A DNA stretch of 64,000 nt from Acinetobacter lwoffii. Lineage in GTDB: Bacteria; Pseudomonadota; Gammaproteobacteria; Pseudomonadales; Moraxellaceae. The stretch covers positions 35,291 through 99,290 of the forward strand of contig NZ_JAMXXN010000011.1 in the NCBI RefSeq assembly GCF_024129435.1, read 5' to 3'. This document shows positions 39,688-47,976 of this stretch, piece after piece. The notes under the pieces were generated by a model that was not told the origin of the DNA, made no database searches, and saw only the letters and a program-made list of their open reading frames with translations. How positions within the stretch are numbered: the stretch's first letter is position 1; the number at the start of each line of letters is the position of its first letter. The position numbers were made by a program, and so were the translations under genes.

Positions 39688-40839
39688 ATGCTGAGTGCGA
39701 TATTTAAAAAAGAACAAGCGGCTGAAGCAGCACCTGAATCGGCTTCAACAGGCTTATGGCAACTGGCCATGCGCCGTTTGAAACGTGACCGGATTGCCAT
39801 GTTTTCCCTGTATGTGGTGCTGTTTTATCTGCTGCTGCTGGTACTGTCAATGAGCGGCCTGATTGCCAAAGACTGGAATAAAGAAGTAGCGGTCAGCTAT
39901 GCACCGCCGAGTTTTATCAGTGCAGCGCCAGTTCCGGCTGGATCTGATGCAGAACAGGGTACAGAATCTGTTGCTGTACCGGTCAATCCAGTTGATCCTT
40001 TAAAAGATGTCATTGCTGAATTGAATGCTGAAATTGCTGCTGAGCAGGGTGCTGGTGCGGGCATCGATTATTATGGCGTGGTCGATCCGCTGGCAGAAGA
40101 CATGAAGGCCATTAATCAGGAGCTCGGCGGCCAGCTGATGGATGAAAGTGGTGAACTCAAGCAAAGTCTGGTTTTTGGCGCCGATAAATGGGGTCAGGAT
40201 GTTTTACAGAAAACCATCAAGGGGGCTGAAACCTCGATTCTGGTTGGACTGATTGCAGCCTTTGTCGCTGTACTGATTGGGACTGCACTGGGTGCAATAG
40301 CAGGTTACTTTGGTGGCTGGGTCGATGATATCCTCAACTGGTTTTATAATATCTTTACCTCGATTCCCTATCTGTTGCTGGTTTTGGCGATTGCCGCAGT
40401 GTTACAGCAGAAAGGTATTTTATCAATCATCCTGATTTTAGGTCTGACTGGCTGGACCGGGGTCTTCCGTTTGGTTCGTGCCGAATACATGAAACATACA
40501 GCACGTGAATATGTGCTGGCTGCCAAGGCGATTGGCGTGAGTAATATGCGTCGTATGTTTGTCCATATTTTTCCCAATGTCAGCCATATTGCCCTGGTAC
40601 AGATGTCTATTCTGGTGGTGGCATTTATCAAGTCTGAAGTCATTTTGAGCTTCCTTGGTTTCGGTGTGCCTATCGGAGTAGTGTCATGGGGCAGTATGCT
40701 AAATGAAGCGCAAAGCGAGCTGATTTTGGGTAAATGGTGGCAACTGGCGGCAGCCTCAATCGCCATGGCGGTATTGGTGACTGCTTTCTCGATGTTTACC
40801 GATGCACTCCGTGATGCATTAGATCCAAAACTGAAATAG
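39688..40839 (+). CDS. Peptide ABC transporter permease, DppC type, with large periplasmic insert
   Basis: A 383-residue permease, against about 300 for DppC/OppC. It has an N-terminal cytoplasmic segment, a first helix near residues 37-58, and then about 120 residues before the next helix. That loop is low in complexity and rich in Pro, Ala, Asp and Glu (VPAGSDAEQGTESVAVPVNP). The conserved part resumes at FGADKWGQDVLQKTIKGAETS, and the EAA loop reads EYVLAAKAIGVSNMRRMFVHI. Some YejE proteins also have an enlarged loop here; it could dock the binding proteins or the peptidase. Confidence 0.9.
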   Translation: MLSAIFKKEQAAEAAPESASTGLWQLAMRRLKRDRIAMFSLYVVLFYLLLLVLSMSGLIAKDWNKEVAVSYAPPSFISAAPVPAGSDAEQGTESVAVPVNPVDPLKDVIAELNAEIAAEQGAGAGIDYYGVVDPLAEDMKAINQELGGQLMDESGELKQSLVFGADKWGQDVLQKTIKGAETSILVGLIAAFVAVLIGTALGAIAGYFGGWVDDILNWFYNIFTSIPYLLLVLAIAAVLQQKGILSIILILGLTGWTGVFRLVRAEYMKHTAREYVLAAKAIGVSNMRRMFVHIFPNVSHIALVQMSILVVAFIKSEVILSFLGFGVPIGVVSWGSMLNEAQSELILGKWWQLAAASIAMAVLVTAFSMFTDALRDALDPKLK

Positions 40840-40849
40840 GAGCGCAACG

Positions 40850-42586
40850 ATGTCTGAAATCAATCCAAGCACAGCACCTGCGCTACTTCGCGTAGAAAAT
40901 CTGCGAGTCAGTTTTAAAGCTGAAAATAAAGAATATATTGAAACCGTAAAAGGGGTTTCTTTCGAGATTCCGGCCAATACCACGGTCGCACTGGTCGGTG
41001 AATCGGGGAGTGGCAAGTCGGTTACTTCCCTCGCCACTATGGGTCTGCTTCCAGCAGAAAGCGCACGTATTTCAGAAGATAGCCAGATCATCTTTGAAGG
41101 GAAAAACCTGCTCAAGCTTAAAACCCGTGAAATGCGCAAGATGTGCGGCAAAGACATTGCCATGATTTTTCAGGAGCCAATGTCTTCGCTAAATCCGGTA
41201 TTTACGGTAGGCATGCAGATTGCAGAAATCCTGCAACTACATTTAGGCATGAATAAAAAACAGGCGCGGCAACGTACCCTGGAGCTCCTCAAAGAAGTGG
41301 GGATCCCTGCGCCAGAAACTAAAATTGATGCCTATCCGGGGCAGCTTTCCGGTGGACAGCAGCAACGGGTCATGATTGCCATGGCTATTGCCTGTGAACC
41401 GAAACTGTTGATTGCAGATGAACCGACCACCGCTCTGGATGTGACTATTCAAAAGCAGATTCTGGACTTGTTGGAATCGCTGCGTCAGCGTCGTCAGATG
41501 TCGATGCTGTTTATTACCCATGATTTGGCATTGGTTGGTGAAATTGCCGATCAGGTGATTGTGATGCGCCATGGGGAAATCCGTGAACAGGGTCCGGTTC
41601 GGGAGGTGCTGGACCGGCCTCAGGACATGTATACCAAAGCCTTGTTACACTGCCGTCCACAATTGTCGCAACGTCCGTTACGTTTACCGATGATCAGCGA
41701 TTTTATGAAACAGGATGGTTCAACCTGGCTGGAAGATATCCGTCTGAATACTCAGCTTCCGCAACGTTCACGTGGACTAAAGGGCGGAGAGGAAATTATT
41801 CTGGATGTACGGGATCTGAAAAAATCTTTTTATAGTCGTAAAGGACTGTTTGGCAAAGATGAATTTCAGGCAGTAAAAGGAGTCTCTTTCCAACTGGCCA
41901 AAGGAAAAACCTTGGGGTTGGTCGGGGAATCCGGTTCGGGTAAAACCACCATCGGTTTGTTGCTGATGCGTCTGCAACAGTCTACGGGCGGTAAGGCACT
42001 GTTTCAGGGCCGGGACATTTTGGACATGTCGGAACAGGAATTTACCCAGTATCAACGTAAAATCCAGATCATTTTCCAGAATCCCTATGCTTCGCTGAAT
42101 CCACGTTTTACTGTTGGACAAATCCTGATGGAACCGATGCAGATTCACAAGATTGGTCAGGATGATGCTGAACGCAAACAAATGGCTTTAGACCTGCTGG
42201 AGCGGGTCAGCTTGCCTGCACAGGCTTTTTATCGTTACCCGCATGAGTTTTCTGGTGGTCAGCGTCAGCGGATTGCAATTGCACGCTGCCTGACCTTAAA
42301 ACCCGAGATTTTAATCTGTGATGAATCGGTTTCGGCGCTGGATGTGTCAGTACAGGCGCAGGTATTGAATTTACTGCAAGATTTACAGGATGAATTTGGT
42401 CTGAGCTATATCTTTATTTCGCATGATTTGTCGGTAGTGAAATATATTTCTGATCAGACCATGGTGCTGAATCATGGTGAATTGGTGGAAATCGCCAATT
42501 CAGATGAATTGTATCAATCTCCACAGCATGAATATACCAAGCGTTTACTCGGTGCCATTCCGCAAGGGATTCCACAAAGTGCCTGA
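40850..42586 (+). CDS. Peptide ABC transporter ATPase with two fused ATP-binding domains
   Basis: A 578-residue protein with two complete ABC domains, like YejF. Domain 1 has GESGSGKSVTSLA, LSGGQQQRVMIA and LLIADEPTTALD. Domain 2 has GESGSGKTTIGLL, FSGGQRQRIAIAR and ILICDESVSALD. Both carry all nucleotide-binding motifs, so one polypeptide can replace the DppD-DppF pair. It closes the operon and is followed by a strong terminator. Confidence 0.95.
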   Translation: MSEINPSTAPALLRVENLRVSFKAENKEYIETVKGVSFEIPANTTVALVGESGSGKSVTSLATMGLLPAESARISEDSQIIFEGKNLLKLKTREMRKMCGKDIAMIFQEPMSSLNPVFTVGMQIAEILQLHLGMNKKQARQRTLELLKEVGIPAPETKIDAYPGQLSGGQQQRVMIAMAIACEPKLLIADEPTTALDVTIQKQILDLLESLRQRRQMSMLFITHDLALVGEIADQVIVMRHGEIREQGPVREVLDRPQDMYTKALLHCRPQLSQRPLRLPMISDFMKQDGSTWLEDIRLNTQLPQRSRGLKGGEEIILDVRDLKKSFYSRKGLFGKDEFQAVKGVSFQLAKGKTLGLVGESGSGKTTIGLLLMRLQQSTGGKALFQGRDILDMSEQEFTQYQRKIQIIFQNPYASLNPRFTVGQILMEPMQIHKIGQDDAERKQMALDLLERVSLPAQAFYRYPHEFSGGQRQRIAIARCLTLKPEILICDESVSALDVSVQAQVLNLLQDLQDEFGLSYIFISHDLSVVKYISDQTMVLNHGELVEIANSDELYQSPQHEYTKRLLGAIPQGIPQSA

Positions 42587-42599
42587 TGCATAAGGCATA

Positions 42600-42630
42600 A
42601 AAAAAGTCAGGCAATGTGCCTGACTTTTTT
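42600..42630. terminator. Bidirectional terminator between ABC operon and rluB
   Basis: AAAAAGTCAGGC, loop AATGT, GCCTGACTTTTTT. It lies between the convergent ends of the transporter operon and rluB. Confidence 0.92.
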
Positions 42631-42641
42631 ATTTATCTTAA

Positions 42642-43694
42642 TTAAAACTTTTTAAAGCCTTTGTTGACGCCATATGGACGGCGCGGCGCATTTTCATCAC
42701 GCTCTTCACGGCGGCCGAAACCTTGATCAGGACGGTTTTCACGACGTACAAACTGAGTGCCATTCTGGTTTTCAGCTCTGTCACGACGACCATAAGCATT
42801 GTCATCACGGCGTTCACGGCCAGTATTATTTTGTGGTTGCTCATCGCTGTCACGACGTTGCTGACGCAAGAAACCACCACGGCGTGCAGCCATCGGTTTG
42901 TCCTGCATACGCTCGTTACGGCGTTTCGCCATACCAAACAAGCCTGTACCTTGACGTGGCTTTAATTCCACAGCTTTGGTCAGGTTGTCGATATCGTTTT
43001 TATCCAGTTCAATCCAGCGACCGGTACGCAGTTCGCGTGGCAAAATCACAGTACCATAACGGGTACGCAGTAGACGGCTGACTTTCAGGCCTTGTGATTC
43101 AAAGATACGACGTACTTCACGGTTACGACCTTCTTTTACTACCACCTGGAACCAACGGTTGATCCCGTCACCACCGAGTTCAGAGAAAGATTCGAATTTT
43201 GCCGGACCATCGTCTAACACCACGCCTTTGAGCATGTTGTTACGAATTTGTGGTGTAACTTCACCCATGACACGAACTGCATATTCACGTTCGATTTCAT
43301 TCGATGGGTGCATCAAGCGATTCGCAAGTTCACCATCATTTGTGAATAAAAGCAGACCGGTCGAGTTAATATCCAGACGACCCACCATTACCCAGCGATC
43401 GCCCGGAATAGCAGGCAGCTGTTCAAATACAGTCGGACGGTTTTCAGGATCGCTACGTGAGCAGATCTCGCCTTCAGGCTTGTAGTAAATAATGACACGA
43501 CGACGGATTTCGTCTTCAATCTGGAAGGCAACTTTACGACCATCGATGCGAAGCTCATCACCTGGTTCGATTCGTTCACCCACTTGGGCAATTTGCCCGT
43601 TGACACTTACACGACCCGCGGCAATGACTTCTTCCATATAACGGCGAGAACCCAAACCAACGCGTGCAAGCACCTTTTGCAACTTTTCACTCAT
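42642..43694 (-). CDS. rluB: RluB, 23S rRNA pseudouridine synthase
   Basis: Pseudouridine synthase of the RsuA/RluB/E/F family. An N-terminal S4 domain (KVLARVGLGSRRYMEEVIAAGRV) precedes the catalytic domain with the aspartate motif VGRLDINSTGLLLFTNDGELANRL. RluB modifies U2605 (E. coli numbering) of 23S rRNA. The last 100 or so residues are a disordered tail rich in Arg, Asp, Gln and Asn, common in this protein though variable in length. It is the last gene of a leftward scpA-scpB-rluB unit, 41 bases after scpB. Confidence 0.92.
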   Translation of the reverse strand: MSEKLQKVLARVGLGSRRYMEEVIAAGRVSVNGQIAQVGERIEPGDELRIDGRKVAFQIEDEIRRRVIIYYKPEGEICSRSDPENRPTVFEQLPAIPGDRWVMVGRLDINSTGLLLFTNDGELANRLMHPSNEIEREYAVRVMGEVTPQIRNNMLKGVVLDDGPAKFESFSELGGDGINRWFQVVVKEGRNREVRRIFESQGLKVSRLLRTRYGTVILPRELRTGRWIELDKNDIDNLTKAVELKPRQGTGLFGMAKRRNERMQDKPMAARRGGFLRQQRRDSDEQPQNNTGRERRDDNAYGRRDRAENQNGTQFVRRENRPDQGFGRREERDENAPRRPYGVNKGFKKF

Positions 43695-43735
43695 GACAGC
43701 ATAACCTTAGAAATAATTATCAACAGTTCACCTAT

Positions 43736-44326
43736 TTATGACTTCGGTGCATTCGCATCGAGGGCCATAAAAGCTTCCTTGGCATCCTGCAGGGGAGGCA
43801 ATTGGCCCAAACTATTCAGGCCAAACGCATTTAAAAATTGTGGCGTTGTCATTAACAACGCAGGTCTTCCAGGGAGTTCACGAAATCCGGACTCTTTAAT
43901 CCAGTTCCAGTCAAACAGCGTACGCAAGTTTTGACTGTTATTCGTTACACCACGAATCTGTTCAATATCCGCTCGAGTCACTGGCTGGTGATAAGCAATC
44001 ACCGCAAGTGTCTCCAGTAATGAAGGCGACAAGCGAGCCGGTCGCTCTGGCCAGGTCTGTGCAATAATATTACGATATTTTGCACGTACTTGAAAACGAT
44101 AACCTTGTGCTGTTTCAATCAGTTCGATCGAACGGCCATGCATCAGCATGGAAAGTTGTTGTAAATACTGACGTAATTCCTGTTTGCTATAGCGATCCTG
44201 AAAAGCTTCTTTCAGACGAGCCAATGAAACCGCAGTGTCACTGGCAAAAATAATGGCTTCAAGCTGCATCAGGACTTCATGCAGATTATCTTCTGCAGAT
44301 AACAGCGTATTTTGATCGAGTGTCAT
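43736..44326 (-). CDS. scpB: ScpB, segregation and condensation protein B
   Basis: A 196-residue ScpB with two winged-helix domains. Family blocks include LEAIIFASDTAVSLARLKEAF and the highly conserved LETLAVIAYHQPVTRADIEQIRGV. ScpB binds ScpA and completes the SMC-ScpAB complex that organises chromosomes; smc lies at 18.5 kb in this window. Its start overlaps the scpA stop by four bases (ATGA), indicating translational coupling. Confidence 0.95.
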   Translation of the reverse strand: MTLDQNTLLSAEDNLHEVLMQLEAIIFASDTAVSLARLKEAFQDRYSKQELRQYLQQLSMLMHGRSIELIETAQGYRFQVRAKYRNIIAQTWPERPARLSPSLLETLAVIAYHQPVTRADIEQIRGVTNNSQNLRTLFDWNWIKESGFRELPGRPALLMTTPQFLNAFGLNSLGQLPPLQDAKEAFMALDANAPKS

Positions 44327-45117
44327 TGACTGGCTCCTTGAATTGCGAGCGGGGCTTCAATACCTGTAGCAATAATCTGAATTTTTTGTTGTCTGGTTAG
44401 TTCCAGCACTGCCATAAAGGTCACCACCATACCCATACGGCCTTGGCTCGGTTTTAACAAGTCCTTAAAACTGAGCACTGCGCCAGTTTCAATACGACTT
44501 TCAATATAGGCAATCCGTTCCTCTAACAGTACCGGTTCCTGTTGCACCTGATGAATCACCGGTTCAGGACGGTTAAATATACAAAGCAAGGCATCACGCA
44601 ATAAATCGCTTGAATAGCCTTCATTCGGCTGCTGGATGTCTCCCAGACTGACGTTGGTGGTGAAAGTGTCTCGTTCCAGAATTGGCATCTGACCGAGACG
44701 TTCTGCTGCCTGTTTAATTCTTAAATAATTTTCTAAACGGTCAATCAGTTCTTGTTTTGGATCCTGTTCAAGTGTAGCCAGGCTTTTCGGTTTCGGTAAT
44801 AGCAAACGCGATTTCAGATCTGCCAGTAAGGCTGCCATCACCATATAGTCGGCCGTCAGCTCGATGTTCAGAGATTTCATCGCGTCCATATAAGACAAAT
44901 ACTGTGCTGCAATTGGCGCGATATCGACCTGTAACAAGTCAAAACCGTTTTTTTGAATCAGGTAAATTAAAAAGTCGAGTGGGCCTTCAAAATGTTCTAA
45001 TAAGATTTCAAATGCCGCTGGAGGAATGTACAGATCCTCTGGAATTGTATCCTGCCATTCATCCAGAACCCGAATGTGCGGAGCAGATTCCATAGTGTTA
45101 TGGATAATTTGAGTCAT
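44323..45117 (-). CDS. scpA: ScpA, segregation and condensation protein A (kleisin)
   Basis: A 264-residue kleisin. The signature FEILLEHFEGPLDFLIYLIQKNGFD lies near the N-terminus, followed by AAQYLSYMDAMKSLNIELTADYMVMAALLADLKSRLLLPK; the C-terminal winged helix includes VVTFMAVLELTRQQKIQI. ScpA bridges the two SMC heads. It heads the leftward scpA-scpB-rluB unit; its promoter must lie in the 503-base spacer to its right. Confidence 0.95.
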   Translation of the reverse strand: MTQIIHNTMESAPHIRVLDEWQDTIPEDLYIPPAAFEILLEHFEGPLDFLIYLIQKNGFDLLQVDIAPIAAQYLSYMDAMKSLNIELTADYMVMAALLADLKSRLLLPKPKSLATLEQDPKQELIDRLENYLRIKQAAERLGQMPILERDTFTTNVSLGDIQQPNEGYSSDLLRDALLCIFNRPEPVIHQVQQEPVLLEERIAYIESRIETGAVLSFKDLLKPSQGRMGMVVTFMAVLELTRQQKIQIIATGIEAPLAIQGASQ

Positions 45118-45620
45118 TACAATTATAGGCCACGCGAATTTTCAAAGGCATGCAAAGGCTTGATTTTCGGTATCTGATCGAAAGAAAAGCACAGGATTAA
45201 GCGTTGTCATTGTACTGGAAAAGTAACTTTAAATAAATTAAATAAGCCGTCAAAGCCATAAAAACTTAAAAAAATAATGGAATTTCTCTGCGATTTAAAA
45301 ATAGTAACGAGAAGAATGGCAGAACCGGGCAGGAAATGATGTAGTGATTTTTACGTTAAATTGATTCTCATAATTAAGCATATCTGGTAGATGATGCCAG
45401 TTGACTCACTTAAAAACCCGATCAATACAGTGATTCTCATCAGAAGAGGAAATAAGCTAGCTGGCAGATATTGAATGATTTTTAAACGGATTTCCCATTA
45501 AAAAACATAAAATTAATAAGTATTAATAAAATATTTTCCTATAATTTTTGGTCAAAAATACCGCTATACTCTCGAAAAATAGTCAAGAATCACAAAAATC
45601 AATAAAAAGGTGAAGAAAGC
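45118..45620. other. Divergent AT-rich spacer with possible Fur sites
   Basis: 503 bases without a credible gene, between scpA (leftward) and an unknown gene (rightward). GATTCTCAT occurs twice, at 45363-45371 and 45432-45440. The first lies in a 19-base stretch (45357-45375) that by my count matches the Fur consensus palindrome at 13 of 19 positions; the second is weaker. A perfect TATAAT is at 45540-45545 without a good -35. Confidence 0.4.
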
Positions 45621-46100
45621 ATGCCACTTATTCTGGTTGTTATTGGGATGATCGCATTCGGGGGATTTTGGGCTTATCCCAAATATCAGATTATGCAGCT
45701 TGAAGATGAAGCACGCACAGGACTGAAATCAGGCGGATTTTCAGCTTTTGCAGAACAGGCCCGACCTGTCATGCAGGCCATGAAAATGGATTTTAGTGTG
45801 CTGGACCAATATCCGAATATCCGTTTTTACATGCGGCATATGGCCTATGAGGGCGACCAGCTGGATGAGCGGATTAAACTGGATATGCAAGCCATGTCTT
45901 GTGAGTCAATCAATTCCTTTAAAGTCATGGAACCCAAGGCGCGTACAGCGATGCTCAATGTATTGGAAGAAGATCAGATTATTTTTCATGTGTATCTGAA
46001 AAATAAACTGGGTGAAGAGCTCATGCATCATGAACAGAAGCTATCGCAATGTCCAAATTTCATTGCGGTTCGTCATTATGAACGTGCTTCGGATTCTTAA
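45621..46100 (+). CDS. Hypothetical protein with N-terminal membrane anchor
   Basis: A 159-residue protein I do not recognise. Residues 1-20 (MPLILVVIGMIAFGGFWAYP) form a hydrophobic anchor; the rest is a soluble, mostly helical domain with two cysteines (SCESIN and SQCPNF) that could form a disulfide if periplasmic. AAGGTGAAG precedes ATG 45621. It stands alone between leftward units. Coding quality and the ribosome site support a real gene; function is unknown. Confidence 0.7.
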   Translation: MPLILVVIGMIAFGGFWAYPKYQIMQLEDEARTGLKSGGFSAFAEQARPVMQAMKMDFSVLDQYPNIRFYMRHMAYEGDQLDERIKLDMQAMSCESINSFKVMEPKARTAMLNVLEEDQIIFHVYLKNKLGEELMHHEQKLSQCPNFIAVRHYERASDS

Positions 46101-46181
46101 ACTGTCTTTGCCAGCCACTGCATACCTGTCGAATTGAAAAGAATAAAACTGCAACCTCTCACCATATGCTGTTTTAGATTT

Positions 46182-46466
46182 TCATGGTGAGGAATGATTG
46201 TATTCCTTGGTCGCAAATTCAATGATACGTTGGCAAGTCTCTGCCAGGCATACGTTCTGGTTTGAATAGATCTGCAACAACTGTCTCACTAGAGCCAACG
46301 TCAGGAAAAATTGGTACTCAGTATGATCAATATTTATAGTGAGATGGGGAGAAGGATGTGCTTCGACCAGGGCTGCCTTGGATTGCAGTGTCCAAGGCAG
46401 TTCTGCATAGATCAAATCCTGTACAGAAAATTCATGCTGATTCAGGAGCAAGTAAAATAAATCCAT
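46182..46466 (-). CDS. Small hypothetical protein
   Basis: A 94-residue protein with no recognisable motif (opening MDLFYLLLNQHEFSVQDLIYAELPW). No signal peptide or clear transmembrane segment is apparent. It lies 45 bases behind yciO in the same direction, so it probably belongs to the epmC-yciO unit. Whether it is translated is less certain than for its neighbours. Confidence 0.55.
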   Translation of the reverse strand: MDLFYLLLNQHEFSVQDLIYAELPWTLQSKAALVEAHPSPHLTINIDHTEYQFFLTLALVRQLLQIYSNQNVCLAETCQRIIEFATKEYNHSSP

Positions 46467-46511
46467 TTATTCTGACTCCTTCAATGTTTGTAGGAAATTC
46501 TCAGACCTCAT

Positions 46512-47129
46512 TTATTCAAAGGCGCTGACATCTCCCATACCACGACGAATCACTTCTGGATGATCACCAGATAAATCTACAATAGAGGTCGTGCTCAAGG
46601 TGCCTAAACCACTATCTACAAAAACATCAATGCGTTTGCCCAGCTGCATTTCAATATCATAAGGATCATCGAGTGGGTCAGTCTGACCCGGTAAAATCAG
46701 GGTAGAGGTCAACAGCGGTTCACCGAGTTCTTTCAGTAACATTTGACACACCGGATTATTTGGAATGCGCAGACCAATGGTTTTTTTCTTGGGATGCATC
46801 AACCGACGCGGGACTTCGCTGGTCGCAGGTAAAATAAAGGTCGTAATAGCCGGTGTATTATTTTTCAGCAAACGGTACATGGCATTGTCCACCTTGGCAT
46901 AAGTGGCAATATCGGACAAATCACAGCACAGAATCGCATATTGATGCTTTGGGCCCAGACCACGAATTTGCGCAATCCGCTCCATGGCACTCTTGTTCCC
47001 AATCTGGCAACCAATCGCATAGGCCGCATCAGTGGGATAGACCACCACATCACCCGCACGGATACGTTCCACTGCCTGACTGATTAAGCGGGGTTGCGGA
47101 TTGTCTGGGTGTACGCGTAAATGCAGCAT
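46512..47129 (-). CDS. yciO: YciO, Sua5/YrdC/YciO-family protein
   Basis: A 205-residue protein that follows E. coli YciO closely by eye: LHLRVHPDNPQPRLISQAVERI, VVYPTDAAYAIGC, RIAQIRGLGPKHQYAILC, LLKNNTPAITTFIL, VPRRLMHPKKKTIGLRIP. The family fold makes threonylcarbamoyl-AMP for tRNA modification in YrdC/TsaC; YciO is a related branch whose physiological role is less clear. I start at ATG 47129, which matches the YciO N-terminus; an upstream frame adds 17 unrelated residues. Confidence 0.9.
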   Translation of the reverse strand: MLHLRVHPDNPQPRLISQAVERIRAGDVVVYPTDAAYAIGCQIGNKSAMERIAQIRGLGPKHQYAILCCDLSDIATYAKVDNAMYRLLKNNTPAITTFILPATSEVPRRLMHPKKKTIGLRIPNNPVCQMLLKELGEPLLTSTLILPGQTDPLDDPYDIEMQLGKRIDVFVDSGLGTLSTTSIVDLSGDHPEVIRRGMGDVSAFE

Positions 47130-47216
47130 AGAGACTACTCCAAGCTTGGGCTGATGGCTTATTATGTGGCGCTCAGGCAAGATCTGGCAATCATAAAAAA
47201 GGTAGATTTGTGTAAT

Positions 47217-47879
47217 TTAATCAAGCATTTCACGTATAAATTCATCAGATTGTAAACTTTTGCCACCTCTGATGCAGATACAGATACATTGGATAAAGCG
47301 CGCTGCATCACGTGGAAGTTTGGCTGTACCATTAAAATAAGCCTGTACTTGAGCGTAGACATTATCTTTAAAGCTGGCGCCATCACCGCCGTCGCCAGTC
47401 AGATTGTCCAAAGAAACCCGGAATTTACGGCCAAAAGCCTGGGCAAACATCCATTCAATTGCCTGTGGCTTGATTTCCACCTGTTCAAATAAAGCCTGCT
47501 GTTCACGGGTCCGCCCATCCGGGGCATACCAGTAACCCAGATCAGGCAGCAGGCGGCGTTTGTCTCCGGCAATGGTCCAGTGGCTGATTTCATGCAAAGC
47601 GCTATTAAAGAAACCATGGGCAAACTGGATCCGGGCAGGACGGTCTACGCTTACAGGGAAATATTCTGGTTCAAATTCGCCGCGCACTAAAGTGACATTT
47701 AAATGGGAAAACCAGTGATTAAAGTGTAAGATGAGCCAGTCCACTTGCTGCGCTTCTGACGATAAATTCGCCCATGGCGAGAGTTGCACTTGTTGTGTTG
47801 AACTGTCAGAATCAAGGCTTGGAATTGTGCTAACGAGTGATGAAACATTCACTTCTGTTTGCGGCTGCAACAGATGCAT
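47217..47879 (-). CDS. epmC: EpmC, elongation factor P hydroxylase
   Basis: A YfcM/EpmC-family protein of about 220 residues. The metal-binding motif is FNSALHEISHWTIAGDKRR, preceded by GEFEPEYFP and followed by LPDLGYWYAPDGRTREQQ and AIEWMFAQAFGRKFRVSLDN. EpmC hydroxylates the modified lysine of elongation factor P after EpmA and EpmB have acted; those genes are not in the window. The start is ATG 47879; an upstream TTG at 47918 is unlikely. It is the first gene of a leftward unit with yciO and lies divergent from yceD, 97 bases away. Confidence 0.88.
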   Translation of the reverse strand: MHLLQPQTEVNVSSLVSTIPSLDSDSSTQQVQLSPWANLSSEAQQVDWLILHFNHWFSHLNVTLVRGEFEPEYFPVSVDRPARIQFAHGFFNSALHEISHWTIAGDKRRLLPDLGYWYAPDGRTREQQALFEQVEIKPQAIEWMFAQAFGRKFRVSLDNLTGDGGDGASFKDNVYAQVQAYFNGTAKLPRDAARFIQCICICIRGGKSLQSDEFIREMLD

Positions 47880-47934
47880 GACTTGAGTTACCCAAATGGT
47901 CTGTCGAAATAAGTACAAAATTGTATCTTAATCT

Positions 47935-47963
47935 TTGACAGAGTACTGATGAATTTGTAGAAT
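47935..47963 (+). promoter_or_regulatory. Strong sigma70-type promoter for yceD
   Basis: Perfect -35 TTGACA (47935-47940), 17-base spacer, and TAGAAT (47958-47963). The expected start of transcription near 47970 is only about 7 bases before the yceD ATG at 47977, so the mRNA would have almost no leader. Confidence 0.7.
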
Positions 47964-47976
47964 TGCCGCCTTAATT

